A stretch of DNA of 64,000 nt from Mycobacterium bourgelatii (GTDB lineage Bacteria > Actinomycetota > Actinomycetes > Mycobacteriales > Mycobacteriaceae), in assembly GCF_010723575.1 (NCBI RefSeq), contig NZ_BLKZ01000001.1, positions 4,278,001 to 4,342,000 of the forward strand. Reading direction: 5' to 3'. Position numbers and translations under genes: made by a program. Under the pieces are notes generated by a model, which worked only from the letters and a program-made list of their open reading frames with translations, was not told the DNA's origin and searched no databases. Position 1 is the stretch's first letter. Each line of letters opens with the position of its first letter. Positions 26,401 through 36,873 of the stretch are shown here, piece after piece.

Positions 26401-28467
26401 CGGTAACGGGGCGGCGGGCACCGCCGGGGCCGGCGGTGATGCCGGTGATGGCGGTGATGGTGCCGCGGGCATCGCCGGCACTGCCGGTTCACCCGATGGC
26501 GGGGCCGGTGGTTCGGGTGGTCACGGCGGCACCGGCGGCAACGCCGGCGGCGCCACGGTGGCCGCCGGCAACGGTGGCCAAGGCGGCAGCGGCGCCAACG
26601 GCGGCGCCGGGTATGACGCCGCCACCGACCCGGGAGCGGTGGCCGGGGCGGCCGGCGGTAACGGCGGTGCCGGCGGTTCGGGCGGCAACGGCGGGACGGG
26701 CGGCACCGGCGGCAACAGCGGTGGGGCCAACGGTTCGGGCGGTAACGCCGGTGCCGGCGGCAATGGTGGCAACGGCAACGACGGTGACAGCGGCACCCTC
26801 AACGGCGGAGCCGGCGGCCACGGCGGCACGGGCGGCAACGGCGGTAACGCCGGCGGGGACGGCACCGGTGTGGCCGCCGGCAACGGCGGCGCCGGAGGCA
26901 CCGGTGGTGAGGGTGGTGAAAGCGGTGCAAGCAGCAACCCGCTGCTGGGCGGTTCCGGCGGCGACGGCGGTAACGGCGGTCACGGCGGTCGGCCGGTGCC
27001 GCCGGCAACGGGGCGGCGGGCACCGCCGGGGCCGGCGGTGATGCCGGTGATGGCGGTGATGGTGCCGCGGGTCTGGCCGGCACTGCCGGTTCGCCCGATG
27101 GCGGGGCTGGCGGTTCGGGTGGCCACGGCGGCACCGGCGGCAACGCCGGCGGCGCCACGGTCGCCGCCGGCAACGGCGGCCAAGGCGGCACCGGCGCCAA
27201 CGGCGGCACCGGTTATGACGCCGCCACCGATATCAGCGCAGTAGGCGGGGCGGCCGGCGGTAACGGCGGCAACGGCGGTTCGGGCGGCAACGGCGGGGCC
27301 GGCGGCAACGGCGGCAACAGCGGCGGGGCCAACGGTTCGGGCGGTAACGCCGGTGCCGGCGGCAATGGTGGCAGCGGCAAGGACGGCGACAGCGGCTCCC
27401 CCAACGGCGGGGCCGGCGGTAACGGCGGCGCGGGCGGGGCGGGCGGCACCGGCGGCGGTTTGGCCGCCGCGAGCGGCAACGGCGGCGCCGGCGGCAACGG
27501 GGGCAACGGCTATGACGCGCTCGCGGGCGGGGCGCCAGCGGGTACGGACGGCGGTAACGGCGGTGCGGCCGGCAACGGCGGCAACGGCGGCGACGCCGGC
27601 GGTGCCGGCACCACCGCCGGTAACGGCGGTGCGGGTGGTGTCGGCGGCAACGGCGGCGACGGCCAAATCGGCGACGGCACCGAAAATAGCATCGGCGGTC
27701 ACGGCGGTGAAGGCGGCCGAGGCGGCAACGGCGGCGACGGCGGCGGCACCCCGCTGGGCGGGACCAACGGTGACGGCGGCGACGGCGGCGCGGGCGGCGA
27801 CGCCGGCGACGGCGGCAAAAACTTAGGAATCCAACTCGTGGGTGGTGGTGGCGGTGGCGGCGGCGGGGCCGGCGGTCACGGCGGCAACGCCGGCACCGGC
27901 CAGGATGACGGCGGCGCCGGCGGCAAGGGCGGCGACGGCGGCGACGGCGGCCAAGGCGGCCTCGCCAACTGGTTTTCGGGGTTCCGGGCACTCGCCGGCA
28001 ACGGCGGCGGCGGCGGGGACGGCGGCGGCCAGACTGCCGGTATCGGCGGCAGCGGCGGCGGAGGCGCCGGCGGCGGCGCCGGCGGTTACTTCTACAGCAC
28101 CTCTAAGGCCGCTGGCGGCGGCGGCGGCGGCGGCGGCGGCGCCGGCTCCGCCAGCGGTACCGGCGGCGCTGGCGGCGCCGGTGGCAACGCTGAGCTTGAC
28201 TGGTACGGCTTTGGCGGCCCCGGCGGTGCAGGCGGCACCACGACCGGCACCGGTGGTGGCGGCGGCGGTGGTGGCTACGAATCCTTCTCAGGTACGGACG
28301 GCCACCCCGGCGTTGATGGCGACCTCGGTGGGGACGGCGGAAAAGGCGCTGTGGGCACTCTGGGCGCTGTGGACGGCGGCGATGGCGGTGCCGCCACCGA
28401 GGGTGGTTATGGCGGCAAATCCCTCTTCCCGGGCGGTGATGGCAGCAACGGACAGAGCGCGCTCTAA
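23424..28467 (+). pseudogene. PE_PGRS gene disrupted by frameshifts
   Basis: A complete PE domain ([12 protein letters not shown], residues 1 to about 95) and the start of a PGRS region are read in one frame from 23424. The glycine-rich frame is lost between about 24150 and 24200, resumes one frame over, and is lost again near 26987, resuming in the third frame to a proper stop at 28467. The second break is a missing G: upstream repeat copies read GGCGGGTCGG where this copy reads GGCGGTCGG. The total length (5,044 bp) becomes divisible by three if two single bases are restored, giving about 1,681 residues. As written, the first frame continues to 27041 as a non-glycine, Ala/Pro/Arg-rich protein. 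It could be a decayed gene, a phase-variable gene or a sequencing/assembly artefact in a GC-rich repeat. Confidence 0.8.
25021..27417 (+). repeat. Four tandem about 603-bp repeats inside the PE_PGRS gene
   Basis: The block starting CGGCCACGGC recurs at 25021, 25624, 26227 and 26815, so the periods are 603, 603 and 588 bp. The third unit lacks 15 bp (five codons of Gly-Thr-Gly-Gly-Ala type). Units 1-3 are nearly identical over hundreds of bases; unit 4 is more diverged and holds the 1-bp deletion. Each unit encodes the same landmarks: [34 protein letters not shown] (GTGYDAATDISA in unit 4). Recent unequal crossing-over is the likely source. Confidence 0.9.
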
Positions 28468-28627
28468 CACCGACTGAGCCCGGTGGCGGGTGCGGGTGTC
28501 TCGCGAGGCGGAGCAGGCGGGCTGCAACCATCCGCACCCGCGTCTACCCCAGCCACATCGCCCCACTCCGAAGACAACTCGGCCGCAGCCAGTTGTTCGA
28601 CACCCTTTAACGACTCCCCGCGCTGAG

Positions 28628-29377
28628 TCAGGTCCGGGCGGTGATCTTGTCCATCATCGCGCGCGCGATCTCGATCGCGCTGGTGTTCGGATCGCCGGTC
28701 CCGGTGTCCGACTCCTGCGGGGAGAAGAAGCTGACCTGCACCTCAACCAGACAGTTCACCCGCACCCCGATGGCGCGTGCGACCGCCCTGGATGTCGAGG
28801 TGGATGAGCTCGATTCGGAAAGTGTCGCCGCGAGAACGGAATTGGCGACGCGCACGTCACTGATTTCGTCGGTGAAACTAAGGTCGTCGCCCTCCAGCGT
28901 CACCGATTTACCGTTGCAGGCCTTCCACTGATCGGTGAACTTGCCGAAGAGCGCCGAAGCGTCCTTCACCGACGGCAGTGCGATCACACTCTCGGCGACG
29001 CTGATGACCTTCACCGTGTAGCTGGTGTGCCACCACGTCTCGTGGGCGACGTTGACAACGGGGGCGGAGTCGTAGGTCCTGCGATTCGTCAGGGTCACGA
29101 CGCCGACGCACTCGTCGGGCGTTACCTCCCCGTAGGGCGACAACAACTTCTCGCCGCCGCCGAACCGCGGCGGCAAATCCGGATCACTTTCGAACGCCTG
29201 GCCCAGCATGTCCGATAGCGCGGAATCGTCGAGGAGGACCGGCTTGAGCGCGTCGCCGAGAAGCGGGTGTGGTTTGGTATCCGGCCCGGGGCGCGCTAGG
29301 CCGTTGACGACGTCGGTGCAGCCAGCGGTCAGCAGGGCGACGAGCGCAACAACGACGACGCTGCATCGGAATCTCAT
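28628..29377 (-). CDS. lppR: Lipoprotein LppR, PknH-sensor-like extracellular domain
   Basis: 249-residue lipoprotein with signal peptide and lipobox LTAGC (Cys20). The mature part resembles the extracellular sensor domain of PknH and the many stand-alone mycobacterial copies. Two conserved cysteines are seen in PDECVGVV and WKACNGKS, and another in VNCLVEVQ. These domains have a ligand cleft of unknown specificity. Position and length (251 in M. tuberculosis) match Rv2403c. It lies just downstream of lepA on the same strand, with 46 bp between. Confidence 0.9.
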   Translation of the reverse strand: MRFRCSVVVVALVALLTAGCTDVVNGLARPGPDTKPHPLLGDALKPVLLDDSALSDMLGQAFESDPDLPPRFGGGEKLLSPYGEVTPDECVGVVTLTNRRTYDSAPVVNVAHETWWHTSYTVKVISVAESVIALPSVKDASALFGKFTDQWKACNGKSVTLEGDDLSFTDEISDVRVANSVLAATLSESSSSTSTSRAVARAIGVRVNCLVEVQVSFFSPQESDTGTGDPNTSAIEIARAMMDKITART

Positions 29378-29423
29378 CCGGTTGTGGCCCTTCCTAGTTC
29401 GGTGGCGTCGTGCGGTTGCGCTG

Positions 29424-31265
<1,842 letters not shown>

Positions 31266-31271
31266 GGGAAT

Positions 31272-31276
31272 CTCCT
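31272..31276 (-). promoter_or_regulatory. Ribosome-binding site that fixes the lepA start
   Basis: AGGAG on the minus strand, 6 bases before ATC 31265 and directly abutting ATT 31271. The spacing favours ATC as the initiation codon. Confidence 0.65.
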
Positions 31277-31374
31277 GTAGCGCGGGTTAGCGGGTATCCA
31301 GACTATCCGTGCAAGGCAGCTGGGACATATTTGAGGCCCAACCGTGCTTACCGATCGCGTCGTATGCTGCGAAC

Positions 31375-31974
31375 ATGGCGTCCTCCCGGAAATCACAGTG
31401 GAAGACGTTTCAGCGCTTCGCGGAGAACCTCGTCTTCAACGAGGGCCCCAAGCTCGTGCGTCAGATCCAGAACACGCAAAGCACGCTGCGGACCATCCAG
31501 CAAGCCGTCAAGATCACCGCGAACATCATGACTTCACCGCCACCGCCGGCCGGGGAGATCGCCGCTGGCCGCCCGGTGACCCGCACCAGCTTCCCGACCG
31601 CTCAGCGGGCCCGCAAAGTGGTCTACGCGCCGGACCTGGACGGCCGGGCAGACCCGGGCGAAATCGTCTGGACGTGGGTGGTCTACGAAGACGACCCCAC
31701 CCGCGGAAAAGATCGCCCGGTGCTCGTCGTAGGCCGCGACCGCGAAGTGTTGTTGGGGCTGATGTTGTCCAGCCAGGAGCACCACGCTGACGACCGGAAC
31801 TGGCAAGGGATTGGCGCCGGCGACTGGGACTACGAGGGCAAGAAGAGTTGGGTTCGGTTGGATCGTGTGCTCGACGTGCCCGAGGAGGGCATTCGTCGCG
31901 AGGGAGCGATCCTGGACCGCGAAATTTTCGAGGTGGTCGCAAGCCGGTTGCGCGCGGAGTATTCCTGGCGCTGA
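31375..31974 (+). CDS. PemK/MazF-like domain protein (Rv2405 orthologue)
   Basis: 199 residues from ATG 31375; an upstream in-frame start at 31309 is less likely since it would add unconserved sequence. The first 70 residues are helical and basic (FAENLVFNEGPKLVRQIQ). They are followed by a PemK/MazF-like beta-barrel core: GEIVWTWVVYEDDPTRGKDRPVLVVG, then LLGLMLSSQ. Classical MazF toxins are about 110 residues with a neighbouring antitoxin gene. Here the domain has an N-terminal extension and no antitoxin next to it, so a toxin role is doubtful. It is divergent from lepA and convergent with the CBS gene. Confidence 0.8.
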   Translation: MASSRKSQWKTFQRFAENLVFNEGPKLVRQIQNTQSTLRTIQQAVKITANIMTSPPPPAGEIAAGRPVTRTSFPTAQRARKVVYAPDLDGRADPGEIVWTWVVYEDDPTRGKDRPVLVVGRDREVLLGLMLSSQEHHADDRNWQGIGAGDWDYEGKKSWVRLDRVLDVPEEGIRREGAILDREIFEVVASRLRAEYSWR

Positions 31975-32023
31975 AGCAGCGCCTACCGGCCCGGCGAACG
32001 AGTCCGGCGAACGATCCGAGTGG

Positions 32024-32452
32024 TCAGCCTTGCGTGATGTAGGACTGCAGCTGCTGCTGTTCGGCCTCGAGTTCGCCCATCCGCGACTTCACCACGTCAC
32101 CGATGCTGACGATGCCGATGAGCTTCTTCCCGTCGAGCACCGGCACATGGCGGACCCGGTTTTCCGTCATCAACACGCTGATCTCGTCCACGCTGTCCGA
32201 CTTTGCGCAGGTGGCGACGGCGCTCGTCATGATCTTGGAAACGGGGCGCGACAGCACGCTGGCACCGTGGATGTGCAGCTGACGCACCACGTCGCGTTCG
32301 GACACGATGCCGACCACACCTTCGTCGCCGACCACCACCATGGCGCCGATGTTCTGTTCGGCCAGACCGGCGAGCAATTCCCGAACCGTCGCCTCGGGGT
32401 TGATCGTCGTCACGGCCGCCCCCTTGTTCCGCAACACGTCCGCGATCCGCAT
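32024..32452 (-). CDS. Two-CBS-domain protein (Rv2406c orthologue)
   Basis: 142 residues from ATG 32452, preceded by AGGAGG; the same length as in M. tuberculosis. It consists of a tandem pair of CBS domains (VGIVSERDVVRQL and IGIVSIGDVVKSR), which normally bind adenine nucleotides and act as energy sensors, then a short Gln-rich helix (EAEQQQLQSYI). No enzymatic domain is attached. It is convergent with the PemK-like gene (49 bp gap) and divergent from the RNase Z gene. Confidence 0.9.
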   Translation of the reverse strand: MRIADVLRNKGAAVTTINPEATVRELLAGLAEQNIGAMVVVGDEGVVGIVSERDVVRQLHIHGASVLSRPVSKIMTSAVATCAKSDSVDEISVLMTENRVRHVPVLDGKKLIGIVSIGDVVKSRMGELEAEQQQLQSYITQG

Positions 32453-32663
32453 CCAACCTCCTGCCATGGTGATCTGGTTCACACCAGGCTACGACTATCT
32501 TGCGTGGCGGGAAAGGCGCCACCCGAACCTGGCGGTAATAGCAACCAAACCGTCACCACGGCCGCATTCCCGCTCGTCCGGGCATCGATGGAATTGAGTT
32601 GTTTCCCAGTCGATTCCGCCAGTTGCTTGACGCTGCGCCAAGTCGACTTGCAAGGATGGGGCC

Positions 32664-33503
32664 ATGATTGAGGTCACGCTGCTCGGAACCGGAAGCCCTA
32701 TCCCAGACCCGAACCGCGCGGGTCCGTCCACGCTGGTGCGTGCCGGAGGGCAGGTGTTCCTGATCGACTGTGGACGCGGAGTGCTGCAGCGCGCAGCGGC
32801 CGTCGGTGTCAACGCTGGCGATCTGTCGGCGTTGTTGCTGACGCATCTGCACAGCGACCACATCGCCGAACTCGGCGACGTGCTCATCACGAACTGGGTC
32901 ACCAATTTCAACCCCGAACCCCGGCCGCTGCACGTCATCGGACCGCCGGGCACCGCCGAGGTGGTCGAGGCGATGCTGAAGGCCTTCGGTCACGACATCA
33001 GTTACCGGATCGCCCACCACGCCGACCTGAACGCACCGCCGCCGGTGGAGGTGCACGAGCACACCGAGGGTCCGGTGTGGGACCGCGACGGCGTCACGAT
33101 CCGGGTGGCCCCCACCGACCATCGGCCCGTGGCGCCGACCATCGGCTTCCGCATCGAGGCCGACGGCGCTTCGGTGGTCGTGGCCGGCGACACCGTCCCA
33201 TGCGCCAGCCTGGACGAATTGGCAAGTGGCGCAGGCGGATTAGTGCACACCGTGATTCGCAAGGACATTCTCGTCCATGCCCCGCAGCAGCGCATCAAGG
33301 ACGTCTGCGACTACCACTCCTCGGTGCAGGAGGCGGCCGCGACCGCGCAACGCGCCGGCGTCGGCACCCTGATCATGACGCACTACGTACCTCCGCTCGG
33401 GGCAGGCCAAGAAGACCAGTGGCGCGCATTGGCCGCCGCCGAGTTCAGCGGACAGATCGAGTTGGGCGACGACCTGCACCGGGTTGAAATACCCGCGCGC
33501 TAA
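32664..33503 (+). CDS. rnz: Ribonuclease Z (RNase Z/ElaC family)
   Basis: Metallo-beta-lactamase-fold endonuclease that trims the 3' ends of tRNA precursors lacking CCA. 279 residues (273 in M. tuberculosis Rv2407). N-terminal LLGTGSP, the zinc motif HLHSDH, later VVAGDT, and the C-terminal MTHYVPP histidine are present. Some mycobacterial members of this class are annotated only as MBL-fold hydrolases; the short RNase Z architecture fits. It stands as a single gene, followed 53 bp later by a PE_PGRS gene. Confidence 0.87.
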   Translation: MIEVTLLGTGSPIPDPNRAGPSTLVRAGGQVFLIDCGRGVLQRAAAVGVNAGDLSALLLTHLHSDHIAELGDVLITNWVTNFNPEPRPLHVIGPPGTAEVVEAMLKAFGHDISYRIAHHADLNAPPPVEVHEHTEGPVWDRDGVTIRVAPTDHRPVAPTIGFRIEADGASVVVAGDTVPCASLDELASGAGGLVHTVIRKDILVHAPQQRIKDVCDYHSSVQEAAATAQRAGVGTLIMTHYVPPLGAGQEDQWRALAAAEFSGQIELGDDLHRVEIPAR

Positions 33504-33556
33504 AACAGCCCGCTAAATCCGGCTGGACCGACGCCGGCCGCGATACGATCCGCGAG

Positions 33557-34978
33557 ATGTCGTTCGTCACTGCGGTGCCGGGAAGCATGGCTGCGGCCGC
33601 CACCCAGTTCGCCGGGATCGGGTCGACGATCGCGGAGGCCAACCGCGCCGCGGCGATCCAGACAACCGGCGTGCAGGCGGCCGCCGCCGACGAAGTATCC
33701 GTCGCCATCGCGGCATTTTTCGGCGCGCACGCCCAGAGCTACCAGACCCTCGGCGCCGAGATGGCGAGATTCCACGAGCAGCTGGTGCGGTGCCTCGCGG
33801 GCAACGCCGCCTCCTATGCCAGCGCCGAAGCCGGCAACGTGCAACAGGCTCTACTCGACGCGATCAATGCGCCCTTCCAGGCCCTGCTCGGGCGCCCGCT
33901 GATCGGCAACGGCGCCGACGGCGGAACCGTCGGAGGTATCGGCCAGCCCGGCGGAGCCGGCGGCCTGTTGTACGGCAACGGTGGCCGCGGCGGCGACAGC
34001 ACACTCCCGGGCGTCTCCGGCGGCGGCGGAGGAGCTGCGGGGCTGATCGGCAATGGCGGACCGGGCGGCACGGGAGGGCCTGGCGGCAGCGGCGGGCTGG
34101 GCGGCAACGCCTGGCTGCTCGGTGCCGGTGGGGCCGGCGGAACCGGGGGCCTCGGCGTCGCCGCCGGCTTCGCAGGCACCGGCGGCAACGGCGGCCTGGG
34201 CGGCCTGTTCTACGGCAACGGCGGTCCCGGTGGCGCCGGGGGTGTCGGTGCGGCCGGAGCCGTCCAAGGCGGCATGGGCGGCATCGGCGGCGACGCCCAG
34301 CTGATCGGCACCGGCGGGGCGGGCGGCAACGGCGGCAACAACGCCGACGGCACCCAGGGCGGCCTCGGGGGTGACGCCGGCAACGGCGGCGCGTTGTTCG
34401 GTAGTGGCGGCTTCGGGGGCGCCGGCGGCCGGGGTGGCGCAACCGGCGGCGGAGGTGGGGCCGGTGGTGCGGCAGGTTTCGTGTTCGGTATCGGTGGCGA
34501 CGGTGGAATCGGTGGCGACGGCGGCGACGCGGCCAGCGTCGGCATCGGCGGCACGGGCGGGGCGGGCGGCCGCGGCGCGGTGATCCTCGGCGCCGGCGGC
34601 AATGGTGGCGTCGGTGGAGCCGGCGGCGGCATGGCCGGCAGCTCGGGCGGCGGCGGCGGAGTCGGGGGCGGGGCCGTGTTGTTCGGCTCCGGCGGCGCCG
34701 GTGGGCACGGCGGGCTCGGCGGCGGCGTCGGCGGCCAGGGCGGGGCCGGGGGGTTCGTGATCGGCAGCGGCGGCGCCGGCGGGAGCGGCGGCGGCGGCAA
34801 CACCGGTCACCTCGACGGCGGTCCGGGCGGTAACGGCGGAGACGCTCGATTCATCGGCAACGGCGGGAGCGGCGGCGCCGGCGGGCTCGGTGTCGGCGGC
34901 GGGACGAACGGCAGCGGCGGTTCGGGCGGGGCCGGTGGCCTCATCGGCCAGCCCGGCAGCCCCGGCATCACCCCATAG
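33557..34978 (+). CDS. PE_PGRS family protein (position of PE24)
   Basis: 473 residues: PE domain ([28 protein letters not shown]), linker [11 protein letters not shown], then an intact PGRS region of Gly-Gly-X repeats ending QPGSPGITP. In M. tuberculosis the PE-only gene PE24 (Rv2408) sits here, so the PGRS tail marks lineage-specific variation. The second residue pair of the classical PE motif is replaced (VPGS instead of a PE pair), as in some family members. Likely exported through ESX-5. No frameshift seen. Confidence 0.92.
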   Translation: MSFVTAVPGSMAAAATQFAGIGSTIAEANRAAAIQTTGVQAAAADEVSVAIAAFFGAHAQSYQTLGAEMARFHEQLVRCLAGNAASYASAEAGNVQQALLDAINAPFQALLGRPLIGNGADGGTVGGIGQPGGAGGLLYGNGGRGGDSTLPGVSGGGGGAAGLIGNGGPGGTGGPGGSGGLGGNAWLLGAGGAGGTGGLGVAAGFAGTGGNGGLGGLFYGNGGPGGAGGVGAAGAVQGGMGGIGGDAQLIGTGGAGGNGGNNADGTQGGLGGDAGNGGALFGSGGFGGAGGRGGATGGGGGAGGAAGFVFGIGGDGGIGGDGGDAASVGIGGTGGAGGRGAVILGAGGNGGVGGAGGGMAGSSGGGGGVGGGAVLFGSGGAGGHGGLGGGVGGQGGAGGFVIGSGGAGGSGGGGNTGHLDGGPGGNGGDARFIGNGGSGGAGGLGVGGGTNGSGGSGGAGGLIGQPGSPGITP

Positions 34979-34996
34979 GGTGGGCCTTACTTCCCG

Positions 34997-35055
34997 CCGA
35001 GCAGACGCAGAAGTACCGGAAGTCGTTGAATTTCAGGAGTGTTGCGTCTGCTCGG
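34997..35055. repeat. Perfect 13-bp palindrome between convergent genes
   Basis: CCGAGCAGACGCA at 34997-35009 pairs perfectly with TGCGTCTGCTCGG at 35043-35055 around 33 bases. It lies between the ends of a PE_PGRS gene (34978) and the transglutaminase-like gene (35060). The arms share AGCAGACG/CGTCTGCT with the palindrome at 710-763. Probable bidirectional terminator and dispersed mycobacterial intergenic palindrome. Confidence 0.75.
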
Positions 35056-35059
35056 TCAA

Positions 35060-35899
35060 CTAGGCCAACCGGGTGATCTCCACAATTACTTCGAGGTCGG
35101 TCGCCCCACGCCCGGAATAAATGCCCTTCAGCGGTGCCACGTCTGCGTAGTCACGCCCGACGCCGACACTGACGTACTGCTCGCTGACCTCGGTGTCGTT
35201 GGTCGGGTCGTAGTTCCACCAGCCGCCGGTCCACGCCTGAATCCAGGCGTGGCTGCGTCCATCGACTGCCTTTCCGACCTCGGCATCACTCTTGGGATGC
35301 AGGTACCCGGATACGTAGCGTCCAGGAATTCCCATGCTGCGCAACAGAATCAACGTCAGATGGGCGAAGTCCTGGCACACGCCCTTGCCCTTTTCCAAGG
35401 CGTCCAGACCCGATGAATGCACACCCGTAGTGCCCGGCAGGTAATCCAGTTCGCTGCGCGCCCAACGGGCCGCTGCCACCACCGCATCCGCCGGGTCGTG
35501 GTTTTTCATGATCCGCTTGCCAACGGCGGCAACGCGTTTGCTCGTCGGGGTGTAGGCGGTGGGGCGCAGCACCTCGTCGAACCGGTCGATCACGGCCTCC
35601 GACTCCAGTTCTTGCCAGGTGACCTTGGCCACCGGCGGTTCGGGACGCTCGGTCTCGACGACTGACGACGACGTCACGGTCAGTTCGGTGTGCGGTGCGT
35701 GCAGGTCGAAGGCCGTCACCGCGGTGCCCCAGTAATCGATGTACCGGTAGGAACGGGTGGCGGGAATGGTTTCGATGCGGTTGAGGATGACGTTTTGCCG
35801 GGTATTGGACCGCGGAGTCAGGCGCGCCTCGTTGTACGAGGCAGTCGCCGGTGCCTGGTATTCGTATCCGGTGGTGTGCACCACCCGCGTTCGCCACAT
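35060..35899 (-). CDS. Transglutaminase-like protein (Rv2409c orthologue)
   Basis: 279 residues, exactly the length in M. tuberculosis. N-terminal bacterial transglutaminase-like domain (HTTGYEYQAPA), then the cysteine-protease/transglutaminase core: catalytic Cys175 in GKGVCQDFAH, His217 in GRSHAWI, and Asp231 in WWNYDPTN. The ATG at 35899 overlaps the upstream gene in ATGA. Together with the two genes before it, it forms the widespread ATP-grasp/alpha-E/transglutaminase cassette, thought to modify peptides or proteins by an amide-forming and amide-transferring chemistry. The substrate in mycobacteria is not known. Confidence 0.92.
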   Translation of the reverse strand: MWRTRVVHTTGYEYQAPATASYNEARLTPRSNTRQNVILNRIETIPATRSYRYIDYWGTAVTAFDLHAPHTELTVTSSSVVETERPEPPVAKVTWQELESEAVIDRFDEVLRPTAYTPTSKRVAAVGKRIMKNHDPADAVVAAARWARSELDYLPGTTGVHSSGLDALEKGKGVCQDFAHLTLILLRSMGIPGRYVSGYLHPKSDAEVGKAVDGRSHAWIQAWTGGWWNYDPTNDTEVSEQYVSVGVGRDYADVAPLKGIYSGRGATDLEVIVEITRLA

Positions 35900-36873
35900 C
35901 AGGCTTCTCCCTGTTCGGTGACCAACTGTCGGGCGCCGGCATCCAGCCAGGCCACCCAGGGTGCGACGTGAAAGTACTGCAGCGCCAAAGCATCTCCAAC
36001 ATCGCGGCACGTTTGCTGCAAGCCACCCAGTCGGTCTTCCAGCGACTCGAGAAGGACGCCGGGCTGCACGAACTCCAGCTGGCTGCGCGCCTGGCCCAGT
36101 AACCGCTGCGCCTCGGTGGTGGCCCCGACGCGGCTCTGGGGTTTGTGCATGAGCTCGTCCAGATTGCGTTCGGCCAGCTTCAACGAGTAGTACACCGAAC
36201 GCGGGAAGAGCCGGTCGAGCATCATGAACTCGACCACACGTTCTGCGTCCAATGCCCCGCGATAAGTGCGCAGGTACGTGTCGTGCGCGCCCGCCGAGCG
36301 CAGCAGCGTCACCCACGCGGGCGACGATGCGCTGTCCCCCACCCGGGAGAGCAGCAGCCGCACCGTCATGTCGACCCGCTCGATGGCGCGGCCGAGCATC
36401 ATGAATCGGTAGCCGTCGTCGCGGGAGAGCGTGCTGTCGGCCAAGCCGGCGAACATCGCTGCGCGGCCTTCGATGAAGGACAGGAACTCATGCGGCCCAA
36501 GGCGTTTGGCGGCACGCTCCCGTTCCGGGAGGGCGTGGTAGGTGGTGTTGATGCACTCCCAGGTTTCACTGGACGTGACTTCCCTTGCCGACCTTGCGTT
36601 TTCGCGCGCCGCCGTGATCGCTTCCACGATCGAACAGCCACCCTCGCTGTTGGTGCTGAAAGCCACCAGGTCGGTCAGCGACCAAACATCCAGCTCGTGG
36701 TCCGGGGGTTCGATGCCCAGCACCTTGAGCAGCAACCGGGACGCCTGGTCGGGATCGACGCTGGAGTCCTCCAGCAGGTGGTGCACGGCGACGTCCAGAA
36801 TGCGTGCGGTGTCGTCGGCCCGTTCGACATAGCGGCCGATCCAGTACAGCGCTTCGGCGTTGCGGGCCAGCAT
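35899..36873 (-). CDS. Alpha-E domain protein (Rv2410c orthologue)
   Basis: All-helical protein of 324 residues from ATG 36873 (325 in M. tuberculosis). It begins with the family hallmark MLARNAEALYWIGRYVERAD and has ESLEDRLGGL near the end. The upstream open frame (to 37134) overlaps the ATP-grasp gene and is spurious. The start overlaps the stop of the previous gene by one base (TAATG). The alpha-E domain has no assigned catalytic residues and probably serves as a scaffold or partner for the ATP-grasp enzyme and the transglutaminase. Confidence 0.92.
   Translation of the reverse strand: MLARNAEALYWIGRYVERADDTARILDVAVHHLLEDSSVDPDQASRLLLKVLGIEPPDHELDVWSLTDLVAFSTNSEGGCSIVEAITAARENARSAREVTSSETWECINTTYHALPERERAAKRLGPHEFLSFIEGRAAMFAGLADSTLSRDDGYRFMMLGRAIERVDMTVRLLLSRVGDSASSPAWVTLLRSAGAHDTYLRTYRGALDAERVVEFMMLDRLFPRSVYYSLKLAERNLDELMHKPQSRVGATTEAQRLLGQARSQLEFVQPGVLLESLEDRLGGLQQTCRDVGDALALQYFHVAPWVAWLDAGARQLVTEQGEA

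Noticed and set aside
25021..27417. CRISPR array or satellite DNA
   Set aside because: The repeats are coding, about 603 bp long, with no spacers and no cas genes; they belong to the PGRS region.
24134..27991. Long Pro- or Ala/Thr-rich frames antisense to the PE_PGRS repeats
   Set aside because: They are complements of GGC/GCC repeats and carry no domain. The same holds opposite the PE_PGRS genes at 14.5-16.2 kb and 33.6-35.0 kb.
31375..31974. A toxin-antitoxin module at the PemK/MazF-like gene
   Set aside because: No antitoxin-like ORF lies next to it, and the protein has a long N-terminal extension uncommon in toxins.
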